Below are positions 8,314-18,120 of a stretch of 64,000 nucleotides of DNA, in pieces. Position 1 is the stretch's first letter. The number at the start of each line of letters is the position of its first letter. The position numbers were made by a program, and so were the translations under genes. This DNA comes from Variovorax sp. V213. Its GTDB lineage: Bacteria > Pseudomonadota > Gammaproteobacteria > Burkholderiales > Burkholderiaceae_C. The stretch spans positions 4,093,001 through 4,157,000 of the forward strand of contig NZ_AP028664.1 of NCBI RefSeq assembly GCF_041154455.1, read 5' to 3'. A model generated the notes under the pieces. The model was not told the origin of the DNA and did no database searches. It worked only from the letters and a program-made list of their open reading frames with translations.

Positions 8314-9755
8314 ATCGTTGCTCCTGGATTCACAAAATTTGCCACACGCCCGCTCGCGCCGCGCACGGCGTCGATCAGTCGCGCATCGCCCGCGATGGGC
8401 CCCCACAGTCCGGCGTCCGAACACAGCGCGAGCACCGGATCGGCGGCGTCGCAGATGGCGTGCGCCACGGCCTCGTCCACACCCTGGTCCTGGTAGGCAT
8501 AGGGCAATGCCCCGCGATGCCAGAGTTGCAGGAAGGCCAGGAAAAGCGCTGGCAGCATCGCGACGCTGTCGATCGGCTGCCCCGCGGCGAGCCGCTCGCG
8601 CACCGTGGGCGCAATGAAACCCGGAATCTTCGAAAAGCCATCCGCCGCCACGCGCTGGTTGGTGTCGCGGATCGCGGGGTTGCCGAAGCGGTCGAGCACC
8701 ACGTCCCGATAGGCCGCAAGGTCGATCGGGCTTGGGCTGAGGCACGGGATCACGTCGTCGGTCACGTAGTCGTAGGCCATCTTGCGGATCGCCGCGTGGT
8801 GCGTGCCTTCGTGGATGAAGCCCAGCCCGGCCAGCGTGCCGGCCCAGGCAATGCAGCTGTGCGTGGCGTTGAGGATGCGGATCTTGGCTTCCTCATAGGG
8901 CTGCACCGAATCGACCAGTTCCACGCCCACGCGGCCCCAGTCGGGGCGCCCGGCCGCGAAGTTGTCCTCGATCACCCATTGGATGAAGCTCTCGCCCGTG
9001 ATCGCGGCCGCATCGTCGCGCCCGGTGGCAGCCTGTACCCGAGCACGCAGCTCCGGTGGCGGTCGCGGCGTGATGCGGTCGACCATCGCATTCGGGCAGG
9101 CGGTGTTCGCCTGCACCCAGGCGAGCAGCTCGGCATCGTCGGCGCGCTCGATGAACTCGAGCAGCCCGGCACTGAAGCGGTCGCCGTTGTGGCGCAGGTT
9201 GTCGCAGTTCAGCAGCGTCACGGCGCCGGCCCGCGCGGACTTGCGTGCACGCAGGATCGCGCAGACGGCGCCGTAGATGGTCACGCCTTCGCCGCCGGCC
9301 TCGCCGCGGCGCGCACGCTCGATGTCGGCCGCAAGATCGCCGAAAGACAGGTCCAGCTTGCCCTTGGTGTCGAGGTAGTAGCCCGCCTCGGTCACGGTGA
9401 AAGACACGATGCGCGTGGACGGCGCCGCGCCGCGCGCGATCACCGCGGCCAGCGAGCGCTCCCAAGGCAGCACTTCGCGAATGGCTTCGATCTGCTCGTA
9501 GCGGTACTCGCCCGCGGGCGACACGGTTTCGAGGGTGTAGCGTCCGCCCTGCGCCTGAAGAGCCGCAACTACCTCCGCCATGTCGGGCCGGATGTTGGCG
9601 CCCGAGAGCGACCAGCGGGTGTCGCCCGCGTCGATCAGCCGCTGAAGGTAGACGGCCTGGTGGGCCCGGTGGAACGAGCCGAGTCCAAGGTGAAGCACCG
9701 TGAACTCCGAAAGAACCGGTGGAGTGGGCGCAAGAGGCGCTGCTGCAAGGGTCAC
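8310..9755 (-). CDS. mtlK: Mannitol 2-dehydrogenase (long-chain polyol dehydrogenase)
   Basis: This NAD-dependent enzyme of the long-chain mannitol dehydrogenase family oxidises D-mannitol to fructose, and typically also D-arabitol to xylulose, which explains xylB in the operon. The N-terminal Rossmann start HLGLGSFHRAHQAVY and the later ATHSCIAW and IRKMAYDYVTDDVIP blocks, the latter with the catalytic lysine, are all present. No ATG lies at the expected place; the GTG at 9755 gives 481 residues, normal for the family, with product VTLAAAPLAP at the front. The ribosome site is weak. It sits 28 bases behind the ABC ATPase gene. Confidence 0.92.
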   Translation of the reverse strand: MTLAAAPLAPTPPVLSEFTVLHLGLGSFHRAHQAVYLQRLIDAGDTRWSLSGANIRPDMAEVVAALQAQGGRYTLETVSPAGEYRYEQIEAIREVLPWERSLAAVIARGAAPSTRIVSFTVTEAGYYLDTKGKLDLSFGDLAADIERARRGEAGGEGVTIYGAVCAILRARKSARAGAVTLLNCDNLRHNGDRFSAGLLEFIERADDAELLAWVQANTACPNAMVDRITPRPPPELRARVQAATGRDDAAAITGESFIQWVIEDNFAAGRPDWGRVGVELVDSVQPYEEAKIRILNATHSCIAWAGTLAGLGFIHEGTHHAAIRKMAYDYVTDDVIPCLSPSPIDLAAYRDVVLDRFGNPAIRDTNQRVAADGFSKIPGFIAPTVRERLAAGQPIDSVAMLPALFLAFLQLWHRGALPYAYQDQGVDEAVAHAICDAADPVLALCSDAGLWGPIAGDARLIDAVRGASGRVANFVNPGATI

Positions 9756-9783
9756 GGTAAATGTCCGGAAGAGAAAAGAGAAA

Positions 9784-10821
<1,038 letters not shown>

Positions 10822-10838
10822 GAGGTGTCTCCCTTTCT

Positions 10839-11663
10839 TTACTTGACGGCGCCGAAGGTCAGGCCCTGGACGAGTTGTTTCTGGCTGAACCAGCCGAACA
10901 CCACGATGGGCGCAATGGCCATCAGCGAGGCGGCCGACAGCTTGGCCCAGAACAGGCCCTCGGGGCTGGAGTACGAGGCGATCAGCGTGGCCAGCGTGCC
11001 GGCCTTGGCCGAGCTGAGGTTGAGCGCCCAGAAGGCCTCGTTCCAGCTCAGCACCAGGCACAGCAAGCCGGTCGATGCGAGGCCGCCCACCGAGAGCGGC
11101 AGCACGACGTGGCGGAACTCGGTCCACAGGTTCGCGCCGTCCATGCGCGCGGCTTCGAGGATCTCGTTCGGAATGTCCTTGTAGGCGCTGTAGAGCATCC
11201 ACACCATGATCGGCAGGTTCGACAGCGTGAACACGACCGTGAGTGCGGTGAGCGAGTCCAGCAGGCCCGCGGTCTGCGCGAGCACGTAGATGGGCACCAG
11301 CGCGCCGACGGCCGGCATCATCTTGGTGGAGAGCATCCACATCAGGATGTCGCGCGTCTTCTTCGTGCGGAAGAAGGCCATCGAGTACGCGGCGGGCGCC
11401 GCGATCAACAGCCCGATGATCGTCGAGCCCAGGCTGGTGACGAGCGAATTGCGCGCATACAGCAGGTAGTCGCTGCGGCGCTGCACTTCGCTGAAGTTGT
11501 CGAGCGTGGGCTCGAAGATGAAGAGCGGCGGCACATGGATCGCCTGCAGCTCGGTCTTGAAGGCCGTGAGGAACAGCCAGCCGAGCGGAAAGAACAGCAG
11601 CAGCGCCGCGGCCCACGCGCCCGCGGTGCGCAGCAGTTGCGGGAGGAAATTGCTGGGTTGCAT
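10839..11663 (-). CDS. smoG: Polyol ABC transporter permease (MalG type)
   Basis: This is the second inner-membrane subunit of the polyol importer: 274 residues with about six transmembrane helices. The EAA loop (EAARMDGANLWTEFRHVVLPLS), which contacts the ATPase, is about two thirds along. The C-terminal LTFGAVK is typical of MalG-type permeases. It starts ten bases after the stop of the MalF-type gene and ends 17 bases before smoK, so it is part of one transcript. Confidence 0.92.
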   Translation of the reverse strand: MQPSNFLPQLLRTAGAWAAALLLFFPLGWLFLTAFKTELQAIHVPPLFIFEPTLDNFSEVQRRSDYLLYARNSLVTSLGSTIIGLLIAAPAAYSMAFFRTKKTRDILMWMLSTKMMPAVGALVPIYVLAQTAGLLDSLTALTVVFTLSNLPIMVWMLYSAYKDIPNEILEAARMDGANLWTEFRHVVLPLSVGGLASTGLLCLVLSWNEAFWALNLSSAKAGTLATLIASYSSPEGLFWAKLSAASLMAIAPIVVFGWFSQKQLVQGLTFGAVK

Positions 11664-11673
11664 GGTCGTTCCT

Positions 11674-12531
11674 TCAATCGAGGTTCTTGCCGATGATGCG
11701 GATCAGGAACACGGCCACGATGTTGGCCAGCACCACCGCGAACAGCGCACCGGCCGAAGCCACGCCCACGTCGAAATTCATCAGCGACTGCTTGAAGATC
11801 AGGTAGGTCATGTTGGTGCTCTCGTTGCCCGGACCGCCGTTGGTGGTGATGGCGATCTCGGCGAACACGCTGAGCAGGAAGATCATCTCGATCATGATCA
11901 CCACCGCCATCGGCCGGCCGAGGTGCGGAATGGTCAGGTAGAAGAAGCGCTGGAATGCGCTCGCGCCGTCCATGCGCGCGGCCTCCATCTGCTCGCGGTC
12001 GAGCGACTGCAGCGAGGTGATGAAGATCAGGCAGGCGAAGGGCAGCCACTGCCAGGCCACCATGACGATCACGGAGAACAGCGGCACGTCAGTGAGCCAG
12101 TCGACGGGCTGCGCGCCGAAGAAGCGCCACACGTCGGCCAGGACGCCGTAGATGGGGTTCATCATCATGTGCTTCCACAGCAGCGCGTTGACCGCGGGCA
12201 TGACGAAGAAGGGCGAGATGAGCAGCACGCGCACGATGCCGCGGCCCGGAAAGGGCTCATTCACCATCAGTGCGAGCAGCACGCCGAACACCACCGTGAT
12301 GACGATCACGCTGCCGATCAGCATCAGCGTGTTCCAGGTTGCGGGCCAGAAGTCCGGATCGGTGACGAAGTAGTGAAAATTCTCGATGCCCGCGAACGTG
12401 CGTTCGCCGGGTTGCATGAGGTTGTAGTTCACGAACGAGAAGTACAACGTCATCGCAAGCGGCACGATCATCCAGAGGAAGAGCGTGAGCACGGCGGGCG
12501 CCATCAGGGCCCGGGGCAGGAGTCGATTCAT
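11674..12531 (-). CDS. smoF: Polyol ABC transporter permease (MalF type)
   Basis: This is the first inner-membrane subunit of the importer, with 285 residues, six predicted transmembrane helices and the EAA loop EAARMDGASAFQRFFYLTIPHL. The start at 12531 (MNRLLPRALMAPAV) has AGAGAGGAACACAAG before it. A longer frame would run into the palindromic repeat just upstream and is unlikely. That repeat separates this gene from the binding-protein gene and could lower expression of the membrane subunits relative to the binding protein. Confidence 0.92.
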   Translation of the reverse strand: MNRLLPRALMAPAVLTLFLWMIVPLAMTLYFSFVNYNLMQPGERTFAGIENFHYFVTDPDFWPATWNTLMLIGSVIVITVVFGVLLALMVNEPFPGRGIVRVLLISPFFVMPAVNALLWKHMMMNPIYGVLADVWRFFGAQPVDWLTDVPLFSVIVMVAWQWLPFACLIFITSLQSLDREQMEAARMDGASAFQRFFYLTIPHLGRPMAVVIMIEMIFLLSVFAEIAITTNGGPGNESTNMTYLIFKQSLMNFDVGVASAGALFAVVLANIVAVFLIRIIGKNLD

Positions 12532-12553
12532 CTTGTGTTCCTCTCTGGCTGTG

Positions 12554-12657
12554 GCCCCCTCTCCCGCAGCGGGAGAGGGTTGGGGTGAGGGCACGCGGCG
12601 GCGGTCGTGGGCACGCCGCCCCCTCACCCTGCCCTCTCCCCGCAGGGAGAGGGAAAG
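12554..12657. repeat. Pair of inverted GC-rich palindromic repeats (REP/BIME-like)
   Basis: Two copies of a palindromic unit face each other. The first is CCCTCTCCCGC, AGC, GGGAGAGGG followed by TTGGGGTGAGGG (12557-12591). The second is its mirror, CCCTCACCC, TG, CCCTCTCCCC, GC, AGGGAGAGGG (12620-12654). Units of this kind are scattered between genes in many Proteobacteria. Here they sit inside the operon, between binding protein and permeases, where hairpins in the mRNA could stabilise the upstream message. Confidence 0.75.
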
Positions 12658-12670
12658 ACGGCTTATCGGC

Positions 12671-13981
12671 TTACTTGTAGTACCCGGCCTTCTTCATCTC
12701 GCGCTCGGCCGCCGTCTGCGAAGTCTTCAATGCCTGGTCGACGGTGACCTTGCCCGACAGCGCAGCGCTCATCTGCTGGCCCACCGCCACGCCGATGGCC
12801 TGGAACTCGGGAATGGCCGCGTACTGCACGCCCACGTACGGCGACTTGGGCAGCGTGCTGTCGCTGAGGTTGGCGGTGTCGATGGCCTTCTTCTCGGCCG
12901 CGGCGAACTTGGCGACCTTCTGGAACTCGGGGTTCGCATAGGTCGACTTGCGCGTGCCGGTAGGCACCGTGGCCCAGCCATGCTCCTTGGCGACCAGGTT
13001 GACGTACTCCCTGGAGGTCGCCCACTTCACGAAGGTCTGCGCGGCCGCGCCCTTGGTCGAACTGGCGGGAATGGCCAGGTTCCAGGTCCACAGCCAGTTG
13101 GCGCCCTTCGGCGTGACCGCCACGGGGGCTTGTGCGAAGGCCACCTTGTCGGCCACCTTCGACTGCTTCGGATCGCTGATGAACGAGGCGGCGATGGTCG
13201 CGTCCACCCACATACCGCACTTGCCCTCGTTGAAGAGTGCGAGGTTCTCGTTGAAGCTGTTGGCCGACGCGCCGGGTGGACCGTAGGCCTTCATCAGGTC
13301 GACGTAGAAGTTGATCGCGTCCTTCCAGGGCTTGGTGTCGATCTGCGGCTTCCACTGCATGTCGAACCACTGGCCGCCGTTGGTGTTGACCAGCGTGGTC
13401 AGGAAGGCCATGTTGTCGCCCCAGCCCGGCTTGCCGCGCAGGCACATGCCGTACACGCCGGCCTTCGGATCGTGGATCTTGCCGGCCAGTTCCTTCACCT
13501 GCGCCCAGGTGGGCTGCTCGGGCATCTGGAAGCCGACCTTGTCGGCCAGGTCCTTGCGGTACATGAGCATCGAGCTCTCGCCGTAGAACGGCGCGGCGTA
13601 GAGCTTGCCCTCGTACGACAGGCCGGCGCGGATGGCGGGCAGCAGGTCGTCGGCGTCATAGGCGGCATCGGTGGCAATGGGCTGGAGCCAGCCCTTCTTC
13701 GACCAGATCGGCGTCTCGTACAGGCCGATGGTCATCACGTCGAACTGGCCGCCCTTGGTGGCGATGTCGGTCGTGACGCGCTGGCGCAGCGTGCCTTCTT
13801 CGAGCGTCACCCACTTGAGCTTGATGTCGGGGTTGGCTTTTTCGAAGAAGGGGGTGAGCTTCTGCATCTCGATCATGTGGCCGTTGTTGACGGTCGCGAT
13901 CACGAGTTCGGTGGCAGCCTGGGACACGAGCCCCGTGCCGGCGAGTGCGAGGACGAGGCCCGCTTTCAGAAAACGCTTCAT
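12671..13981 (-). CDS. smoE: Polyol ABC transporter substrate-binding protein
   Basis: This periplasmic binding protein of the sugar (MalE-like, family 1) class gives the importer its specificity, probably for sorbitol and mannitol. The 436-residue precursor begins with a Sec signal peptide, MKRFLKAGLVLALAGTG, cut after VSQA. The mature part starts ATELVIATVNNGHMIEMQ, contains the family's GKLYAAPFYGESSMLMYRKDL block, and ends MKKAGYYK. It is the first gene of the ten-gene operon. Its ribosome site AGGAGACAAC directly precedes the ATG and is exactly complementary to the unpaired linker of the small RNA at 35635-35725. Confidence 0.93.
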   Translation of the reverse strand: MKRFLKAGLVLALAGTGLVSQAATELVIATVNNGHMIEMQKLTPFFEKANPDIKLKWVTLEEGTLRQRVTTDIATKGGQFDVMTIGLYETPIWSKKGWLQPIATDAAYDADDLLPAIRAGLSYEGKLYAAPFYGESSMLMYRKDLADKVGFQMPEQPTWAQVKELAGKIHDPKAGVYGMCLRGKPGWGDNMAFLTTLVNTNGGQWFDMQWKPQIDTKPWKDAINFYVDLMKAYGPPGASANSFNENLALFNEGKCGMWVDATIAASFISDPKQSKVADKVAFAQAPVAVTPKGANWLWTWNLAIPASSTKGAAAQTFVKWATSREYVNLVAKEHGWATVPTGTRKSTYANPEFQKVAKFAAAEKKAIDTANLSDSTLPKSPYVGVQYAAIPEFQAIGVAVGQQMSAALSGKVTVDQALKTSQTAAEREMKKAGYYK

Positions 13982-13991
13982 GTTGTCTCCT
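13982..13991 (-). promoter_or_regulatory. smoE Shine-Dalgarno region matching the small RNA linker
   Basis: On the minus strand this reads AGGAGACAAC and abuts the smoE ATG. The plus strand, GTTGTCTCCT, is identical to bases 35661-35670 of the predicted small RNA. Ten uninterrupted base pairs covering the whole ribosome site are therefore possible. Confidence 0.6.
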
Positions 13992-14102
13992 AGAGGTGAG
14001 CGACGCCCTCTTGTCGGGTCGCCGTGGCCTGAATTCTGGAGAAACACGCTTGCGGTTTTGGTACTGCGCCGGGCCACGATAGTACTTTCATGCACCGATT
14101 GG

Positions 14103-14118
14103 CTAGGATATTCCCTAG
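14103..14118. promoter_or_regulatory. Inverted repeat upstream of the polyol operon
   Basis: CTAGG, six bases, CCTAG lies about 120 bases before the smoE start. A TACTAT that could serve as a -10 element on the minus strand lies downstream of it, with no good -35 sequence. That is the layout expected of a promoter needing an activator, and the AraC-type protein of the operon is the natural candidate. Confidence 0.35.
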
Positions 14119-14151
14119 TTAACGCAATACAGCATGGAAGAAGCCATGCGA

Positions 14152-14173
14152 AAGGGCCGCTTGCGCGGCCCTT
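14152..14173 (-). terminator. Hairpin terminator downstream of the DUF805 gene
   Basis: On the minus strand AAGGGCCGC, GCAA, GCGGCCCTT is followed by a short T-rich stretch. It lies 49 bases past the DUF805 stop. The stem and loop are the same as in the groESL terminator. Confidence 0.55.
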
Positions 14174-14222
14174 GATGGTTGTTCTCTCGCGCGTAGCAGG
14201 CGCTGCCGCCAAGCTTTCAGCT

Positions 14223-14552
14223 TCAGGTCGCGGGCACCCCGTGCGGGTTGGTCTCGGGCTGCGATGGCTGCACGTAGAAATAGATCAGCACCAGGTTGAC
14301 GAGCGGAACGATCATCAGCAGCTGGAGCCAGCCGCTCTTGCCGATGTCGTGCAGGCGGCGCGCGCCCACGGCCAGTGCGGGCAGCAAAAAGCCCAGTGCC
14401 GCGATGACGTACACGTACTGGTGGATCAGGCTCGCCACAATCAGAACGATGAGCTCGGCCAGCACGAACCACCAGTACTCCGAACGCGACGCACGCCCAT
14501 TGAAATCGGCGTATTTGCTGAAACAGGTCTTGACCGCTGTTTGAAAGTCCAT
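14223..14552 (-). CDS. DUF805 family inner-membrane protein
   Basis: This 109-residue membrane protein of the DUF805 family has the characteristic start FxKYADFNGRASRSEYWWF, three to four hydrophobic segments, and the conserved ARRLHDIGKSGW motif between them (about residues 63-74). The family is widespread and its role is unknown. AGAGGAG precedes the ATG, so the start is clear. It is flanked by terminator-like hairpins at 14152-14173 and 14630-14655, so it is probably transcribed alone. Confidence 0.93.
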   Translation of the reverse strand: MDFQTAVKTCFSKYADFNGRASRSEYWWFVLAELIVLIVASLIHQYVYVIAALGFLLPALAVGARRLHDIGKSGWLQLLMIVPLVNLVLIYFYVQPSQPETNPHGVPAT

Positions 14553-14629
14553 TGATCGACTCCTCTTGATTGTTCCCAGGGAAACTTCCCCGGGCCGATC
14601 ATATCGGCGGGTCTTTCAACTGCAAATTC

Positions 14630-14655
14630 GGCCATTGGTTCTCAAACCAACGGCC
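14630..14655 (-). terminator. Hairpin downstream of pgi
   Basis: GGCCGTTGGTT, loop TGAG, AACCAATGGCC on the minus strand forms an 11-pair stem with one G-U pair, 22 bases after the pgi stop. The following GAATTTG is only weakly T-rich. Confidence 0.5.
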
Positions 14656-14677
14656 TATTGCCTCGCCCTTCAGCGAA

Positions 14678-16240
14678 TCAGGCCCGGGTACCCAGCCGTT
14701 TCAACAGGCCTGCCGTGGAGGCGTCGAGTCCCGTGATGTCGCCGGACGCCAGGCGCGGTTCGATGTCTTTCGCGAGCACCTTGCCCAGTTCCACGCCCCA
14801 CTGGTCGAAGCTGTTGATGCCCCACAGCGCGCCGCTGGTGAACACGCGGTGCTCGTACAGCGCGAGAAAGGCGCCGAGCGATTCGGGCGTGAGCTTCTCG
14901 AACACGAAGAAAGTGCTCGGCCGGTTGCCAGGAAAATTCTTGTGGCCGCCGGCGTCGAGCTTGCCGACCATCAGCGCCTGCGCCTGCGCGAGCGCATTGG
15001 CCAGCAGCTTGGGGTGGTGGCCGTCCAGGTCGTGGGCCGCATCGCGCACCGCCACGAATTCGAGCGGGATCACGTCGGTGCCCTGGTGCAGCATCTGGAA
15101 GTAGGCGTGCTGGCCGTTGGTGCCGGGTTCGCCCCAGAGCACGGGCGAGGTGCCCAGGCTGGCGGGCAGCGGCGCGCCGCTTGCATCGACCTGCTTGCCG
15201 TTGCTCTCCATTTCGAGCTGCTGCATATAGGCCGGCAGGCGCTTCAAGGCGCTGTGGTACGGCGCGATGCCGCGGCTCGTGAAGCCGTGGAAATTGCGGT
15301 ACCAGACGTCGAGCAGGCCGAGCCGCACCGGAAGGTTCTGCGACAGCGGCGCGGTGCGGAAGTGTTCGTCCATGGCGTGCGCGCCCGCCAGCAACCGGCG
15401 AAAGCCCTCGGCGCCGATGGCCAGCGCAATCGGCAGGCCGATGGCCGACCAGAGCGAATAACGGCCGCCCACCCAGTCCCAGAAACCGAAGGTGGTGTCG
15501 ATGCCGAACTGCTTCGCGGCCTCGACGTTGGTGGTAAGCGCGGCGAAGTGGCCGGCGATGTCGGTACCGCCCGACTGCCCGTACCAGCGCCTGGCCGAGA
15601 GCGCATTGGCCATGGTCTCGGCCGTGGTGAAGGTCTTGGACGCGATCAGGAACAGCGTGTGCTCGGGCGCCAGGTCGCGCAGCACGCCGGCCAGTTCATG
15701 GCCGTCGACGTTCGAGACGAAGTGAAAGCGCTTGCCCGGCGCCGCGAACTCGGCCAGCGCGAGCACTGCCATCTGCGGACCGAGGTCGGAGCCGCCGATG
15801 CCGATATTGACCACGTCGGTGATGGTGTGGTCGCTGCGCACCGCCTCTGCGTACGCCAGCATCGCGTCGAGCGTGGCGTGCACTTCGCGCAGTTCGGCCG
15901 CGGTGCTGCCCACTGCGGCGCCGGCCGGTGCGCGAAGCAGCGTGTGCAGCACGGCGCGGTCTTCGGTGTTGTTGATGTGCTCGCCGGCAAACATGGCGTC
16001 GCGGTGCGCTTCGAGCCCGCACTCGGTCGCCAGCGCGAGCAGCAGTTCTTCGGCGCGCGCGTCGATCAGGTTCTTCGACAGGTCGGCAAAGACATGCGGC
16101 GCCTCCTGGCTGAAGCGCTCGAAGCGCCCGGCGTCGTCGACGAAGGCGTGGCGCACGTCGAACTGCCGGCCCGCCGTTTCGAAGTAACTCTGCAGTTGCG
16201 CCCAGGCGGGCGCGCGGTCGCAGCGAAGAGTCATGGCCAT
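14678..16240 (-). CDS. pgi: Glucose-6-phosphate isomerase
   Basis: This cytoplasmic enzyme interconverts glucose 6-phosphate and fructose 6-phosphate, linking the fructose 6-phosphate made from polyols to Zwf and the Entner-Doudoroff/pentose phosphate routes. The 520-residue protein carries NIGIGGSDLGPQM, SKTFTTAET, the signature GGRYSLWSAIGLP, and GINSFDQWGVELGK near the C-terminus with the catalytic lysine. It starts two bases after the tal stop (ATG at 16240, with a second ATG two codons on), so tal and pgi form a tight pair. A hairpin follows the gene. Confidence 0.97.
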   Translation of the reverse strand: MAMTLRCDRAPAWAQLQSYFETAGRQFDVRHAFVDDAGRFERFSQEAPHVFADLSKNLIDARAEELLLALATECGLEAHRDAMFAGEHINNTEDRAVLHTLLRAPAGAAVGSTAAELREVHATLDAMLAYAEAVRSDHTITDVVNIGIGGSDLGPQMAVLALAEFAAPGKRFHFVSNVDGHELAGVLRDLAPEHTLFLIASKTFTTAETMANALSARRWYGQSGGTDIAGHFAALTTNVEAAKQFGIDTTFGFWDWVGGRYSLWSAIGLPIALAIGAEGFRRLLAGAHAMDEHFRTAPLSQNLPVRLGLLDVWYRNFHGFTSRGIAPYHSALKRLPAYMQQLEMESNGKQVDASGAPLPASLGTSPVLWGEPGTNGQHAYFQMLHQGTDVIPLEFVAVRDAAHDLDGHHPKLLANALAQAQALMVGKLDAGGHKNFPGNRPSTFFVFEKLTPESLGAFLALYEHRVFTSGALWGINSFDQWGVELGKVLAKDIEPRLASGDITGLDASTAGLLKRLGTRA

Positions 16241-16242
16241 GT

Positions 16243-17202
16243 TTACTTGCCGCTTTCCTGCATGATTCTTTCGAGCTTCACGGCGTCGGCCGCGAAGGCG
16301 CGGATGCCTTCGGCGAGCTTCTCGGTGGCCATGGCGTCTTCGTTCAGCGCAAAGCGGAAGCTTGCCTCGTCGTAGCTCAGCTTCTGCACATCCGCCGCGG
16401 CGGCGGCCTTGGCGGCGTCGAGCGCGTGTTCGAGCGGGTCGCTGTTCGCGGCCAGTTCGGCCAGCAATTCGGGGCTGATGGTCAGCAGGTCGCAGCCAGC
16501 CAGGGCCTGGATCTGTCCCACATTGCGGAAGCTCGCGCCCATCACCTCGGTCTTGATGCCGTGCTGCTTGTAGTAGTTGAAGATTTCTCGCACCGACTTG
16601 ACGCCCGGATCGTTTGCGCCCGCGCTGGCGGCCTCGTCCCATTTGGCGCCGGCCGACTTCTTGTACCAGTCGTAGATGCGCCCCACGAAAGGCGAAATGA
16701 GCTGCACGCCGGCGTCTGCGCAGGCAACCGCCTGCGCGAACGAGAACAGCAGCGTCAAATTGGTGCGGATGCCCTTTTGCTCGAGTGCACGCGCCGCCTG
16801 GATGCCTTCCCAGGTCGAGGCCACCTTGATCAGCAGGCGCCTCTCGGTGTCGATGCCTTCGGCCTTGTAGAGCGCCACGATGCGCTCGCCGCGCGCAATG
16901 GTGGCGGCGGTGTCGAACGAGAGGCGGGCATCGACCTCGGTCGACACGCGGCCTGGAATGATCGAGAGGATTTCGGCGCCGAAACGCACCAGCAGGCGGT
17001 CGATGACCTCGTCCAGCGGCTTGCCCGCATGGTTCTTGACGGCTTCGTCGAGCAGCGGCCGGTACTCGGGCTTCTGCACTGCCTTCAGGATGAGCGACGG
17101 ATTGGTGGTCGCGTCCTGCGGCTTGGAAATGCTGAGTTGCTTGAAGTCACCGGTATCGGCGACCACGGTGGTCCATTGGCGGAGAGCATCGAGTTGATTC
17201 AT
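16243..17202 (-). CDS. tal: Transaldolase
   Basis: This classical transaldolase B-type enzyme of the pentose phosphate pathway moves a three-carbon unit between sedoheptulose 7-phosphate and glyceraldehyde 3-phosphate. It is 319 residues long and starts MNQLDALRQWTTVVADTGDF. It has the DATTNPSLILKA motif and the Schiff-base lysine in LLIKVASTWEG (Lys126). Length and motifs match the TalB class, distinct from the shorter FSA-like protein at 6820-7491. It is the first gene of tal-pgi. Confidence 0.97.
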   Translation of the reverse strand: MNQLDALRQWTTVVADTGDFKQLSISKPQDATTNPSLILKAVQKPEYRPLLDEAVKNHAGKPLDEVIDRLLVRFGAEILSIIPGRVSTEVDARLSFDTAATIARGERIVALYKAEGIDTERRLLIKVASTWEGIQAARALEQKGIRTNLTLLFSFAQAVACADAGVQLISPFVGRIYDWYKKSAGAKWDEAASAGANDPGVKSVREIFNYYKQHGIKTEVMGASFRNVGQIQALAGCDLLTISPELLAELAANSDPLEHALDAAKAAAAADVQKLSYDEASFRFALNEDAMATEKLAEGIRAFAADAVKLERIMQESGK

Positions 17203-17442
17203 GTCGAAGATTATCCTGCGCGGGTGATGACAAGTCCTGCACGCTGTTGCGCTCGGGCCGATGTTTTCATGCACACCGTAGCACGGGTTTTCACCGCGCT
17301 GCATCGGCCTGTAACCGACAGTGTCGTACGCCGGCCGCCCTGCCCTACAAATGCTGTGGTCCGCCGCTGACGACAGCGTTCCGGTCGGCGGGCTAGCCTG
17401 CGGCTTCCCGCCTTGATGCTTTCGACCACAGGAGTGCCTTTC

Positions 17443-18120
17443 ATGCCTTGCCGACATCGCACCGCAGTGCCCGCCGCTGCAAACCGCGCTCCTTTCAACG
17501 ACCGCCACACCAGCGCCGCCATCGGTACGCTGGCCACCGCCTTCGTCGTCGGCGGCGTGGCCACCTGGATCGCCCTGGGTGCGGGGCGCACCGCGCGTGC
17601 GCAGCTGGCCGGCCCCGCCGACGGCGCTCCCCTGATGCGCGCGCCGCTGCAGGTGGTGGCGCCGGTCGATATCCAGCGCTATGCCGGCATCTGGCACGAA
17701 CAGGCCCGCTTGCCAAACCGCTTCCAGAAGCAGTGCGCCGGCCCGGTCACCGCCGAGTACATACCCCAGCCCGACGGCACGGTGCAGGTGCGGAACCGCT
17801 GCGTGCGGCCCGATGGGAACTTCGACGAGGCCGTGGGCACGGCCCGCGTGGTGCCGGTCGCGGGTCAGCCCGGGGCGGGCCGGCTCGAAGTGCGCTTTGC
17901 GCCGTCATGGCTCGGCTGGCTGCCGCTGGTGTGGGGCGACTACTGGATCCTGAAGCTCGACCGCGATTACCAGGTGGCGCTGGTCGGCACGCCCGATCGC
18001 GAATACCTGTGGGTTCTTTCGCGTGCGCCCCGGCTGGAAGACGCCGCGCTGCAGGCCGAGCTGGATTACGCCGCCAGCCTGGGGTTCGACACCGCCAAGG
18101 TCGTGCTCACCGGCCGATAG
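17443..18120 (+). CDS. Lipocalin family protein (Blc-like)
   Basis: This 225-residue lipocalin probably binds or carries lipids in the cell envelope. After a positively charged N-terminus it has one hydrophobic segment (about residues 26-45), which serves as a signal or membrane anchor. The lipocalin core follows: DIQRYAGIWHEQARLPNRFQ, a conserved NRC, and GDYWILKLDRDYQVALVGTPDREYLWVLSR. There is no lipobox, unlike E. coli Blc. AGGAG eight bases before 17443 decides the start over the ATG at 17413. The 3' end overlaps the convergent HAD gene by 14 bases. Confidence 0.88.
   Translation: MPCRHRTAVPAAANRAPFNDRHTSAAIGTLATAFVVGGVATWIALGAGRTARAQLAGPADGAPLMRAPLQVVAPVDIQRYAGIWHEQARLPNRFQKQCAGPVTAEYIPQPDGTVQVRNRCVRPDGNFDEAVGTARVVPVAGQPGAGRLEVRFAPSWLGWLPLVWGDYWILKLDRDYQVALVGTPDREYLWVLSRAPRLEDAALQAELDYAASLGFDTAKVVLTGR

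Noticed and set aside
12554..12657. CRISPR-like repeat unit
   Set aside because: Only two units in inverted, not direct, orientation and no spacers; this is a REP/BIME-type pair.
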